Shown here: in pieces, positions 1 to 8,212 of the stretch | Layout: every line of letters starts with the position of its first letter | How positions within the stretch are numbered: position 1 is the stretch's first letter | Assembly (NCBI GenBank): GCA_964352025.1 | Contig: CAYGPZ010000002.1 | Coordinates: 248,001 to 312,000 of the forward strand | Source of the DNA: Hirschia sp964352025 | GTDB lineage: Bacteria; Pseudomonadota; Alphaproteobacteria; Caulobacterales; Hyphomonadaceae | DNA length: 64,000 nt | Direction: 5' to 3' | The notes under the pieces: generated by a model | What the model saw: only the letters and a program-made list of their open reading frames with translations | Told to the model about the DNA's origin: nothing | The model's database searches: none | Translations under genes and position numbers: made by a program

Positions 1-830
1 GCGGCATCGAAACCGTGAGCGTTCAATGACTTGGCAACGATATCGACTTCTTTTTTGCGGTTACAGAAGACAATCCCGTTTTTAACTTCACAGCTACCAA
101 TAATGGCGCGAAGCATTCCGCGTTTGATTTCGTCTTTGTCGTTGGGGGCCTTGCTCATGTGCTGCGTAATTAGTTCAGCAGTCTGAGCAGGACGCGCAAC
201 TTCTATCTGTTTAGGGTCGTTTTGGAATTGTTTTGTTAGTTTAGCAATTTCAGGCGGCATAGTTGCTGAAAACAGAAGTGTCTGACGACGTGGCGGCAGT
301 AGTTTGCATATTTTCTCGATATCAGGGATGAAACCCATATCCAGCATACGGTCCGCTTCATCAATAACGAGCATTTGAACGCCAGTCATGAGTAGGCGAC
401 CACGCTCGAAGTGGTCCATAAGACGTCCAGGAGTCGCGATAAGAACGTCAACACCAGCTGTTAGTTTTTTATCTTGATCCGCAAATGAAACACCACCGAT
501 AAGCAGCGCCATGTTTAGTTTGTGGTTCACACCATATTTGACGAAATTATCCGCAACTTGAGCAGCAAGCTCGCGTGTTGGTTCCAAGATCAATGTTCTT
601 GGCATTCTCGCCTTAGCGCGACCTTGACCAAGTTTGTGGATCATCGGCAAAACAAATGCAGCTGTTTTACCAGTACCTGTTTGGGCGATACCAGTCACAT
701 CGCGGCCTTGGATGATGGCTGGAATGGCTTGAGCCTGAATTGGAGTCGGTTCAGTGTAGCCAGTGTCTTTCACTGCGCTTAAGACGCGTGGGTCCAACTC
801 AAGATCATCAAATGTCATATAGTTTTTCAT
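1..830 (-). CDS. DEAD-box ATP-dependent RNA helicase, RhlE-like (5' part only)
   Basis: Minus-strand gene running off the left edge; about 276 codons are present. It unwinds RNA duplexes with ATP in the cytoplasm (ribosome assembly or RNA decay in this family). Visible motifs in order are the Q motif (PTPIQ, about 29-32), Walker A AQTGTGKT (49-56), PTREL (84-88), TPGRLMDH (133-140), DEAD (157-160) and SAT (188-190), followed by the start of the second RecA domain (IVFCNR). The start is the ATG at 828-830; a second in-frame ATG lies four codons in, and neither has a strong ribosome site. RhlE is favoured by the short N-terminus, but the C-terminal tail that separates RhlE from other subfamilies is outside the window. 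Confidence 0.9.
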   Translation of the reverse strand, partial: MKNYMTFDDLELDPRVLSAVKDTGYTEPTPIQAQAIPAIIQGRDVTGIAQTGTGKTAAFVLPMIHKLGQGRAKARMPRTLILEPTRELAAQVADNFVKYGVNHKLNMALLIGGVSFADQDKKLTAGVDVLIATPGRLMDHFERGRLLMTGVQMLVIDEADRMLDMGFIPDIEKICKLLPPRRQTLLFSATMPPEIAKLTKQFQNDPKQIEVARPAQTAELITQHMSKAPNDKDEIKRGMLRAIIGSCEVKNGIVFCNRKKEVDIVAKSLNAHGFDA

Positions 831-1300
831 GTCCGGATACACTCAAATGAGTTCCGGCCTTTAAATTGCGCTTGTTTACTGCGAAGGACCGGATTGTCCT
901 TTATGCAGAGCGAAAGCAGGGTTGTTGGAGCGGCGCTTGAATGCCGCAAGCGCTGCGCATCAGCAGCCTCTCGATCGAAGCGCAACATATGCTTGATTTG
1001 CTCAGAGTCAATGTTGATGATGTAAAAGCAAGAAATGCGGTAAAATGGGCACAGTATTTTTTAGTTAAAACTACCCGTTTTTGTTTGAAATTGCTCTTCT
1101 AAACTGTTTTGACGTGTTTAGTAGAAGAAATTTGCACTGAATTGATATTCTGGTCCTATCTGAGTGTGCTCTATTTGTTATATTTGAAAATTACTTTGAA
1201 TTTATTTGAAATTATATAACATTATTCTTGTGGGGGCGCTCAGCTTCTCTATAGTTAGGGCTGAAGAGAATTTATCGACGTTCATCTGAGGGGATAACTA
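831..1300. other. Divergent intergenic region, helicase / unknown cassette
   Basis: This 470-base gap holds the promoters of the helicase (leftward) and of the 1301 gene (rightward). The half nearest the helicase contains the hairpin at 930-956. From about 1040 to 1240 the sequence is markedly AT-rich. A good ribosome site (GAGGGGAT, 1288-1295) precedes the ATG at 1301. I see no gene here. Confidence 0.6.
930..956. repeat. GC-rich inverted repeat in the helicase leader
   Basis: Arms GCGGCGCTTG and CAAGCGCTGC pair over 10 bp (one G-T wobble) around the 7-base loop AATGCCG. There is no T-run on either side, so it is not a standard intrinsic terminator. On the minus strand it lies about 100 bases upstream of the helicase start and could sit in its 5' UTR. 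DEAD-box helicase genes often have structured, cold-controlled leaders; applying that here is inference. Confidence 0.5.
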
Positions 1301-2638
1301 ATGAATTGGATTCTCGCTCTTTTTGCGTTCGCAGGTATTATGGCAGTCATGTCGACGATTGCCTCTGTCGTCGTTGAAGCAATTCATAAAGTATTTGCTT
1401 TGCGTGGTGGTGGCCTTCAGGAAATGCTGCGTGCTCTGCACGACGGTGTAGTTATGCCGTTGGACCCTGAATATCCTGATATTACGTCAGGGCAGCAAGG
1501 CGGATCAACCAAAGTCGCTTCTAGGTTTGCAAAGCAAATGACCCAAAGTCCTGCCTATGGTGGAAAAGGGCGTTGGTGGTGGGTTGCTAATATTCCACTG
1601 CTAGGCATCTTCCGCCGCCGGTTTGAAAACCTGTCTAAACTTCAGTTTGTTGAACAATTAACGCAGACAGATTACGGGCAACGCCTGTCAGGTATGAGCC
1701 GTCCTCAGGTAAAACAATCCCTCAATCGGCTAGTCTATGAATTTGATCGCTATGGTTCTGGTCAATCAGATTATTTCAGGGCGCGTGCCAAGGTTTTTAC
1801 AACGATAGTTGCTTTACTTATTGTTTCACTAGGTAATGTAAATGCGTTGGCGATTTATTCGCATTTGGCGACGAATCAAAGTGCGCTAAATGGTGTTCTA
1901 AATACTTTTAATTCAGAAGAAGCTTTAAGCGGATTTATCGAACAAAAAGTTCAGGAAGCAACATTCGCTGAAGGTCAATCAGGTGCTGCTACAGGGCTGG
2001 CGAGCACAATTTCATCTGACTTTAGAGTATTGTCCAAATCTGGTTTCCCAGTTGGAAGAGACTTTTTCCCATATTGTGATGTTCCTGAAAATTTAGGCTG
2101 TGACGTCAAAACATTTGCAACATCAGTAGATCTATTTGGCCTGTATGAAAGCGAAGCAATTCCTCGCATTATAACGCCTGAAGGTTTTCAATGGCTTTTG
2201 GGGATGATCGCGACAGCGGGATTGATAGGGCTAGGCGCGACTTTCTGGTTTAACCTGTTTCGAGCCATGGCATCATTTGCGTTGCGTAATGCTGCACCGG
2301 GTGGCGCTGCGCGGTCTAAAAGTGTGGAATATGTGCCACAAACAGTCGCCGGAGAGGTGCGACGTCCAAGGGGATCTCTTGCTTCACCGGGTAATGAGCC
2401 TGACTTGGACTTACTGACTGATGCGTTCCTGACAGTTTCTGGTAAAGATGTGGCAAGAACACCAACTGGTGAATTTTCAAATATCGAGCCCGAGATCGAG
2501 AGAAATGCTGGATTGCCATTTCCAACTTCACCCGTGATACCCGCGAAAGGTGTTTATATGGGAGAAATGCCTACACGGCCGGGTCCTTCAAAAAATCGTA
2601 AGAATTCTACGAGTGGAATTCGAAAATATAGAGGGTAG
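1301..2638 (+). CDS. Membrane protein of unknown function, first gene of a three-gene cassette
   Basis: 445 residues. A hydrophobic segment lies at the very N-terminus (about 3-24) and is followed by an LRGGGL stretch. A second membrane segment is near 165-190 (ending NVNALAIYSHLA) and a third near 300-322. The middle loop (about 190-295) is probably extracytoplasmic and has two cysteines close together (CDVPENLGC). The C-terminal 110 residues are Pro/Gly-rich and look disordered. The layout (N-terminal anchor, LRG motif, then a helix with NV.ALAIY) resembles a widespread unnamed bacterial membrane family; that is pattern memory, not a search result. It is followed after 12 bp by the 666-residue gene, so the two are probably cotranscribed and functionally linked. 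Function not recognised. Confidence 0.75.
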   Translation: MNWILALFAFAGIMAVMSTIASVVVEAIHKVFALRGGGLQEMLRALHDGVVMPLDPEYPDITSGQQGGSTKVASRFAKQMTQSPAYGGKGRWWWVANIPLLGIFRRRFENLSKLQFVEQLTQTDYGQRLSGMSRPQVKQSLNRLVYEFDRYGSGQSDYFRARAKVFTTIVALLIVSLGNVNALAIYSHLATNQSALNGVLNTFNSEEALSGFIEQKVQEATFAEGQSGAATGLASTISSDFRVLSKSGFPVGRDFFPYCDVPENLGCDVKTFATSVDLFGLYESEAIPRIITPEGFQWLLGMIATAGLIGLGATFWFNLFRAMASFALRNAAPGGAARSKSVEYVPQTVAGEVRRPRGSLASPGNEPDLDLLTDAFLTVSGKDVARTPTGEFSNIEPEIERNAGLPFPTSPVIPAKGVYMGEMPTRPGPSKNRKNSTSGIRKYRG

Positions 2639-2650
2639 GTGTGATCTGAA

Positions 2651-4651
2651 ATGTTGATTTCCCCCGCCCTTTTCATGACTGCAGTTTCCGGTGCCATCAA
2701 GCTTGGCAAGGCTGCGCGTAATGCACGAAGAGATCAGCTGCTACAGCAGGACTTCACTGTTCTAACATCGCGTTTCCCTGTTCATAAACCAAAAGAAGTT
2801 GAATGGATGGCGGTGGATTTTGTCTATCGCCGAACAGATTTGCACGGGCATTGTCAGCCTGGTGGGCAGCTCGATGCTCTATTTACGGCAAATAGCTTGG
2901 CAAATGGGGATGCCATGGAGTTGGCACCGACCAACGAACGCCAATCGTCCCAAATAGCCACGTGTCTGGATATATTATACGACGCCCTGAGAACTGAAAT
3001 TCCAGGTGCTTTGAACAGTAAAATCATCCGCAATGCGTCGTTGGATCCGCGTGTCCAGTATATCCACAAAGAGTGGTTTACGAGTACAAAACCGACTGGT
3101 TGGGCGCGCTTTGGTTTGGAGCTAGCTGATGTCGCATTAGATGTTGTTGGGTCCCAGCCACAGGTTCTTGGTTTTGATAAAAAAGCCGAAAGTATTCTAA
3201 ACGGTCTTATTCCTAGTCTCGACGGTTTGGTTGATCGCGTAAAATTAGACGGCGGCGGAGAAGAAGGGTTTGGAGAAAGGCTAGTTAAAACTTTCGTTCA
3301 TTCTGCTTTAGTATCGGTGTCACAGCATCCAGATATGATAACGACTGAAGACCGCTGGAAGCCTGTTATTCAAGGCGTTATCGAACCGCTTAAGCTCGAA
3401 GTCGAGGCAAGCCAAGGGCTTGAGTTTTTAGCACATGAAAAACTAACGCGCGTGATTGCCGGGCCTATGGCGCATGGAGCATTGGTAGCGATCAATAATA
3501 ATGCAGAATCCTTCCTGAAGGGTGATACGAAATCTGAAACTTTAATGGGAGAGATTACAAGAACGGTTCTCGCAGATGCCGTATCCATTAAGCCAGATTC
3601 ATTCAACATCGTTGAAGCATTGTCCGAGACTGGCGTTCTAAAGGTCTATGATTCTGCGCTAAAGACAGCAGCGAAACGTCCAGAACTATTTATGCGTGGT
3701 TCCTCAATGGAAACGGGCGCTGCACGTCAGTTTTTGCAGAACATGGCAACCGTGATGCAGGACATGGCCCCCCCTCCCTTTGATTTAGATTCTGGATTCG
3801 GTTCTGAAATAATGTCTGCCGCATTTGAAGTCGCTGGCGAGTATGGAACAGCCCGAATTCAAGCCAAAGCTGGAAATGCAGATTGGGATACAGCTTGGGC
3901 AGATATTTATAGTCACCTGTTTGCAGATTTGATGGGTGGTTTGAAGGCTGGTTTAAGTAAGGGTGGTCGTTCAGATGTGCTCGCGCAATTGTTTACCCGC
4001 GAGCAAGCCGTTGATCTGGTGAAAATAATGGCTGGTCATGTAGCTGCTCATCCTCATATGGCCACTGGCCGTTCTGCTAATTCAGAAGTCATGCAAATAG
4101 CGCGTATGGCTGCCGAAGCTATCTCAAGTGATGAATTGGGGCTTCTAAACGCAAAAGACTGGCGTTCGGTCGTTTCTGTCATGACTATGACCGCTGCTAA
4201 AAACCCAGGCGTACTCTTTTCCATAGATGCAGAAGACGGAATGGGGCATGAAATTGGGCTTTTATTGATTAAAAATGTCCTACAAAATGCAAGCGGAGCG
4301 CTGGAGCAAGGGGGACGCAGCCTTGGAAATGTATTGTTCGGTGAAACTTTACGCGAAGCTCTAATTGCGACTGTGAAAGCGACAAATGCGAACTTGGTTC
4401 GTGCATGGGAAGAAAAATCTCAAAACGGGCAAAGCGAGCACTTACAGGAAGTTAGCCTCTTTATCGACAAGCTGAATTTAATATCTTCATCTGATGACGC
4501 TGCAACAACCATGAACGCTGATGAGTGGCTTTACGTTTTCAAGTATTACATAGCGTCTATTTTGGAAAACGGACCTGGTACTGTTGAGAGTATAACCGAT
4601 GAAGAGATTATTAGCGTTCTTCGCGGTGAAGCGGATGCTTTTGAATTATAA
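2651..4651 (+). CDS. Large helical protein of unknown function, second gene of the cassette
   Basis: 666 residues, predominantly alpha-helical by composition, without an obvious enzyme motif. The N-terminus has a short hydrophobic stretch (about 4-17) followed by basic residues, which could be a weak membrane anchor. The body repeats a loose pattern of helices ending in acidic or glycine turns (for example around 230-300 and 430-520), suggestive of a helical-repeat scaffold. The start ATG at 2651 follows the previous stop by 12 bp with only a weak AGGTG upstream, so translation may be coupled. I do not recognise the family. Confidence 0.75.
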   Translation: MLISPALFMTAVSGAIKLGKAARNARRDQLLQQDFTVLTSRFPVHKPKEVEWMAVDFVYRRTDLHGHCQPGGQLDALFTANSLANGDAMELAPTNERQSSQIATCLDILYDALRTEIPGALNSKIIRNASLDPRVQYIHKEWFTSTKPTGWARFGLELADVALDVVGSQPQVLGFDKKAESILNGLIPSLDGLVDRVKLDGGGEEGFGERLVKTFVHSALVSVSQHPDMITTEDRWKPVIQGVIEPLKLEVEASQGLEFLAHEKLTRVIAGPMAHGALVAINNNAESFLKGDTKSETLMGEITRTVLADAVSIKPDSFNIVEALSETGVLKVYDSALKTAAKRPELFMRGSSMETGAARQFLQNMATVMQDMAPPPFDLDSGFGSEIMSAAFEVAGEYGTARIQAKAGNADWDTAWADIYSHLFADLMGGLKAGLSKGGRSDVLAQLFTREQAVDLVKIMAGHVAAHPHMATGRSANSEVMQIARMAAEAISSDELGLLNAKDWRSVVSVMTMTAAKNPGVLFSIDAEDGMGHEIGLLLIKNVLQNASGALEQGGRSLGNVLFGETLREALIATVKATNANLVRAWEEKSQNGQSEHLQEVSLFIDKLNLISSSDDAATTMNADEWLYVFKYYIASILENGPGTVESITDEEIISVLRGEADAFEL

Positions 4652-4688
4652 AAACGAATATTGATGAAACAGGACAGGGATTAAGGTC

Positions 4689-5606
4689 ATGGAGAAGAAA
4701 AGATATTTTTCAACGTTATGTGCGGTCTCATTTGTGGCAATGGTTTCTGCCTGCGCAACAACATCGGATAGTGGCGGGTCAACGGACGTCGTTAATGAGC
4801 TATCTTCTGGGCCAACGTGTGACTACGCCAATGAATTGGCATCGCTGGAAGCTGTTAAAGAGAATATCTCATCTGCAGAAAATGTCGAAGCTGCAACATT
4901 GGCAAATCAATCGACACTCATGGACATCGTTGGCCGGACCGAAAATTTTGATAGATCGTCTCGCCCAGAAGATGTTTTAGGATGTCGGTTTCTGGAAATG
5001 GAAGCACGTACGCTGATGGTTGAGCTACCCAATTTAGAAGGGCAAAGTGACCTTTATACTGCGGCTAGAGAATCTGTAGATGATGTGAAAACAATGTGCG
5101 CAACCACAGAGGATGCTCGTATGTGTTCAGTCGCTGGTATGCATGACGCTACATTATTTGCACGTAGATCTGCGGCGGAATTATCTCGAGTGGCTGAAGC
5201 CCCCATTCAGCAGCCAATCAATTGGGATATGACGCGCAGTTTAACTCAATCACTGACCGAGCATGTAAAGGTGAAGTGGCCGGAGTATCTATCCAGCCAA
5301 ACTACTGAAAGTGTGTCTGAAGATTCCGGCATAGAGAGAGGGTTGTTTGCGTCTGCTTGTGCCCTTGATAAAGCTGTTACCGTCATTAACAGACGTGTTG
5401 GCATGAGTATCAATAAGGATGCAGATGGTAACCTTGTCCCGTATGGAAAAGACTCGGGTGAATTATTAGCAAACATGGTTGTCGCTTTAGATCTGAAGCC
5501 GGGAGATGATTGCTATGCGACGCCTGAGGATAGAGCCTGCCGGGGGCGTTTGTCTGGTGCAATGCATATTGCGTGTCTGAAGGCGGGCCAAAACGCAGTT
5601 GAATGA
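4689..5606 (+). CDS. Cysteine-rich lipoprotein of unknown function, third gene of the cassette
   Basis: 305 residues with a lipoprotein signal peptide: basic MEKKR start, hydrophobic core, and a lipobox ending V-S-A-C with the acylated cysteine at about 22. About ten further cysteines occur in the mature part, mostly in pairs (CATTEDARMC, DDCYATPEDRAC), suggesting disulfide bonds in the periplasm. It starts 37 bp after the 666-residue gene with an AAGG ribosome site just upstream. A membrane protein, a large helical protein and a lipoprotein together suggest an envelope-spanning assembly, but function is unknown. Confidence 0.75.
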   Translation: MEKKRYFSTLCAVSFVAMVSACATTSDSGGSTDVVNELSSGPTCDYANELASLEAVKENISSAENVEAATLANQSTLMDIVGRTENFDRSSRPEDVLGCRFLEMEARTLMVELPNLEGQSDLYTAARESVDDVKTMCATTEDARMCSVAGMHDATLFARRSAAELSRVAEAPIQQPINWDMTRSLTQSLTEHVKVKWPEYLSSQTTESVSEDSGIERGLFASACALDKAVTVINRRVGMSINKDADGNLVPYGKDSGELLANMVVALDLKPGDDCYATPEDRACRGRLSGAMHIACLKAGQNAVE

Positions 5607-5664
5607 TCAATTCCAAGATAAGAGAATAAGGTAGTTACCGACTAAATCAGTATAGTTTGACTGT

Positions 5665-5687
5665 AATGTTCACTGCATTTGAACATT
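5665..5687. repeat. Perfect inverted repeat, possible operator upstream of the desaturase
   Basis: AATGTTCA, a 7-base spacer, then TGAACATT: a perfect 8-bp dyad about 160 bases upstream of the desaturase start. It is one of several GTTC/GAAC dyads in this 241-base gap, including 5743-5757 and GAACGTTC near 5793. No T-run follows, so an operator is likelier than a terminator. Confidence 0.4.
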
Positions 5688-5742
5688 AAACTGTGTCGAG
5701 ACTACTTGACTGGAACTGACCAGACACTAGACAGTTTGGACA

Positions 5743-5757
5743 GTTCCATGAGGGAAC
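5743..5757. repeat. Second GTTCC/GGAAC dyad upstream of the desaturase
   Basis: GTTCC-ATGAG-GGAAC, a perfect 5-bp dyad about 90 bases before the desaturase ATG. It shares the GTTC/GAAC core with the dyad at 5665-5687 and could be bound by the same regulator. Confidence 0.3.
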
Positions 5758-5847
5758 AGTGAATGTGATTCTTGAGTTTTAGTGATTTTAGAGAACGTTC
5801 ATATTTGTTTTGAGTTATGGCCGCGGCCCTTAAGAGATAGAGACCGT

Positions 5848-6858
5848 ATGACGACTGCAACTAAACAGCCGGCATGGCGGAAGATACTTTCAGCCTACCA
5901 AAAGCCCAATCTGACAAATTCATTACTCGAAATCGTATTCACCATGGCTCCATTGGCAGTCATTTGGGCGTTTGCGTTTTGGGCATCCATATCGAATATG
6001 ATTTGGCTCTCCGTGTTATTATGTATCCCAGCAAGTGTATTCTTAGTTCGGATGTTTCTTATTCAACACGATTGTGGACACCATTCATTTTTCAAATCCC
6101 CGACACTCAACAATTGGGTAGGCCGTGCCTTAGGCATTATTACGCTGACTCCATATGATGTATGGCGGCGTACACATGCGATTCACCACGCTGCGTCTGC
6201 TAATTTGGATAGACGTGGTTTAGGGGCAATCGACACTCTTACTGTTGAAGAGTATGAGGCGCTTAGCCCGCTAAACAGGTTGGGTTACCGCGCGTATCGT
6301 CACCCAATTACCTTGTTTATCATTGGGCCGGTCTACATGTTCTTTTTAGAACACCGCATTCCTTCAGGAATAATGAAGGAAGGTTGGCGGCCATGGGTGA
6401 GTGCCATCGGTACGAACGTCGCTGTTGCAGGTATAGCGTGGCTAATTGTTTCTAACTTCGGATGGGTGCCGCTATTGGCAGTGTTTGTCCCCTCTGTATT
6501 CTTTGCGGCGGTGTTGGGTGTTTGGTTATTCTATGTTCAGCACCAGTTTGAAGATGTGTTGTGGTATAGAAACGAAAAGTGGAACCACACTGAGGGGGCT
6601 TTGATGGGAAGCTCCTTTTATGATCTACCTAAGCCGATTGATTGGCTGACAGGTTATATAGGCATCCACCATGTCCATCACGCAGCAAGTAAAATTCCAT
6701 TTTATAAATTGCCCAAAGTTCTAAAAGATCACCCAGAGTTAAAAGATGTGAACCGTCTGACTTTTGGTGAGAGCTTTAAGTGTGTGGCTTTGGCGTTGTG
6801 GGATGAGAAGAATGAACAGATGATTTCATTCCGCCAATATAGACAGCAGTTTGCGTAA
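5848..6858 (+). CDS. Membrane fatty acid desaturase
   Basis: 336 residues. It introduces a double bond into membrane acyl chains with a di-iron centre in the inner membrane. All three histidine boxes of the family are visible: HDCGHH (from about 74), HAIHH (from about 110) and HHVHH (from about 273). Hydrophobic pairs of membrane helices lie between them (about 27-70 and 160-225). The ATG at 5848 is chosen because the protein then begins at the usual family length and an AGAGA stretch precedes it; an upstream in-frame ATG at 5782 would add 22 unlikely residues. The layout fits omega-6/delta-12-type bacterial desaturases, though regiospecificity cannot be read from the sequence. It is followed by a strong terminator, so it is probably monocistronic. 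Confidence 0.9.
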   Translation: MTTATKQPAWRKILSAYQKPNLTNSLLEIVFTMAPLAVIWAFAFWASISNMIWLSVLLCIPASVFLVRMFLIQHDCGHHSFFKSPTLNNWVGRALGIITLTPYDVWRRTHAIHHAASANLDRRGLGAIDTLTVEEYEALSPLNRLGYRAYRHPITLFIIGPVYMFFLEHRIPSGIMKEGWRPWVSAIGTNVAVAGIAWLIVSNFGWVPLLAVFVPSVFFAAVLGVWLFYVQHQFEDVLWYRNEKWNHTEGALMGSSFYDLPKPIDWLTGYIGIHHVHHAASKIPFYKLPKVLKDHPELKDVNRLTFGESFKCVALALWDEKNEQMISFRQYRQQFA

Positions 6859-6890
6859 TTCATTTGAATTGACTAATGTTTGTTTTCCTA

Positions 6891-6916
6891 AAAGCCGCTA
6901 AGAAATTAGCGGCTTT
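6891..6916 (+). terminator. Intrinsic terminator after the desaturase
   Basis: AAAGCCGCTAA and TTAGCGGCTTT form a perfect 11-bp stem closed by a GAAA tetraloop, 32 bases after the desaturase stop. Confidence 0.85.
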
Positions 6917-6949
6917 GTTATATCTCCAGTAGGAAAGTTTGGACCAAAA

Positions 6950-7774
6950 GTGATTGAGTTCCTTCACGCTAATATTGTTCTGCTGGTAGCTTTAATTGCA
7001 GCAGGAAGTGCTGCTGGAATTGCAGCAGGAATGTTTGGCGTCGGTGGCGGTGTTGTTATTGTTCCGGCCCTGTTTTTTGCGCTCACGAGTTTAGGCTATG
7101 AAGAGACTGCTATGCATATTGCGGTTGGTACTTCTCTGGCGACTATTATCGCGACATCAGTGCGATCAGTCCTGTCACATCATAAACTAGGAGCAGTCGA
7201 CTGGAGTGTACTGAAGGCGTGGGTGCCTTTCATCATGCTGGGTGCTCTTCTTGGAAGTTTTCTCGCATCAGTAATGTCGGGTGAGTGGCTGACTCTGTTT
7301 TTTGGCATTGTCGCATTCTTGCTAGCTGCCCAATTGATCTGGGGGCGGCCTACATGGCGATTGCGCGAAGACGTGCCGAAGGGGCCCCTAGGTGGTGCAA
7401 TTGGTATAGTCATTGGAGGGTGTTCCTCCTTAATGGGAATAGGCGGCGGTGTATTTGGAGTGTCGTTGCTGGTTTTGTTCGGGCGTCCTGTGCACCAAGC
7501 TATCGGAACTAGCGCTGGTTTTGGTGCGGCGATAGGTTTACCTGCAGCGATTGGGTATATGTATAATGGTTGGGGCAATGCCGATTTGCCGCCATTATCC
7601 ATTGGGTATTTCAGTCTCCCGGGCTTTCTTATAATTGCTGCCCTTACGACGTCATTGGCACCATTAGGTGCAAAAATAGCTCATGGAATTGATGCAACAA
7701 AACTGAAGAAAATATTCGGCTGTCTTCTGATCTTTACTGCATTGAATATGTTGTGGAAGGTTTTATTTGGATAA
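6950..7774 (+). CDS. TauE/SafE-family membrane permease (sulfite/anion exporter type)
   Basis: 274 residues, almost entirely hydrophobic with about eight membrane segments. The two family half-repeats each contain a glycine-rich loop: GMFGVGGGVV (about 27-36) and MGIGGGVFG (about 161-169). Members export sulfite, sulfoacetate or related organic anions; the substrate cannot be told here. The start is GTG at 6950, supported by AGGAAAG at 6931-6937. The gene ends 7 bp before the convergent thioesterase gene, so it seems to be a single-gene unit. Confidence 0.85.
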   Translation: MIEFLHANIVLLVALIAAGSAAGIAAGMFGVGGGVVIVPALFFALTSLGYEETAMHIAVGTSLATIIATSVRSVLSHHKLGAVDWSVLKAWVPFIMLGALLGSFLASVMSGEWLTLFFGIVAFLLAAQLIWGRPTWRLREDVPKGPLGGAIGIVIGGCSSLMGIGGGVFGVSLLVLFGRPVHQAIGTSAGFGAAIGLPAAIGYMYNGWGNADLPPLSIGYFSLPGFLIIAALTTSLAPLGAKIAHGIDATKLKKIFGCLLIFTALNMLWKVLFG

Positions 7775-7781
7775 CTGTCAG

Positions 7782-8210
7782 CTATCTGAAAATTTTGAAC
7801 TTCCCGTTTGCTTCGGCGCATTTACGGCCTCTAGCAGATAGCATAACTCTCGCGGAAAGTTCCTCGCCGATGAGCGGCTCCAAAATCACTTTGCCATCAA
7901 TCCAGCGATTTGCAGTCATGGCATGGATGAATTCAATATCAAGATTAAGTGTTACCAGCCGACATTTATAGAGCTGGGCTATTGATTGAGCCATAAATAT
8001 ATCGGCAAGACTCGTAATCAATCCACCTTGAACAAGGCCAAGAAGGTTAGTGTGGCTATTCGTGGGTAGAAAACCAAATTCAAATTCTCTGGTATCCCGA
8101 AGTGTCGATTTTTTTCTAAAAATCGGCCCAATTAAATCAGAAAATGGTCCTCGAGAATCTATCTGTTCAAAGCCTTCAGGCGGATGTTTTCTAGGAGTGT
8201 TGTTAGCCAC
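7782..8210 (-). CDS. Hotdog-fold acyl thioesterase, PaaI-like
   Basis: 142 residues. The family hydrolyses acyl-CoA or acyl-ACP thioesters. Typical hotdog features are visible: a central helix with QGGLITSLADIFMAQ (about 61-75) and the strand LVTLNLDIEFIH (about 85-96), followed by the final strands. The start is GTG at 8208-8210, only 2 bp after the stop of the acyl ligase gene. It is therefore the last gene of the acyl carrier protein operon and may edit or release the acyl group made there. The exact substrate is unknown. Confidence 0.8.
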   Translation of the reverse strand: MANNTPRKHPPEGFEQIDSRGPFSDLIGPIFRKKSTLRDTREFEFGFLPTNSHTNLLGLVQGGLITSLADIFMAQSIAQLYKCRLVTLNLDIEFIHAMTANRWIDGKVILEPLIGEELSARVMLSARGRKCAEANGKFKIFR

Positions 8211-8212
8211 TA

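Noticed and set aside
5782..5847. Upstream extension of the desaturase to an ATG at 5782
   Set aside because: It would add 22 residues of unlikely composition before the normal N-terminus, and the ATG at 5848 gives the expected length.
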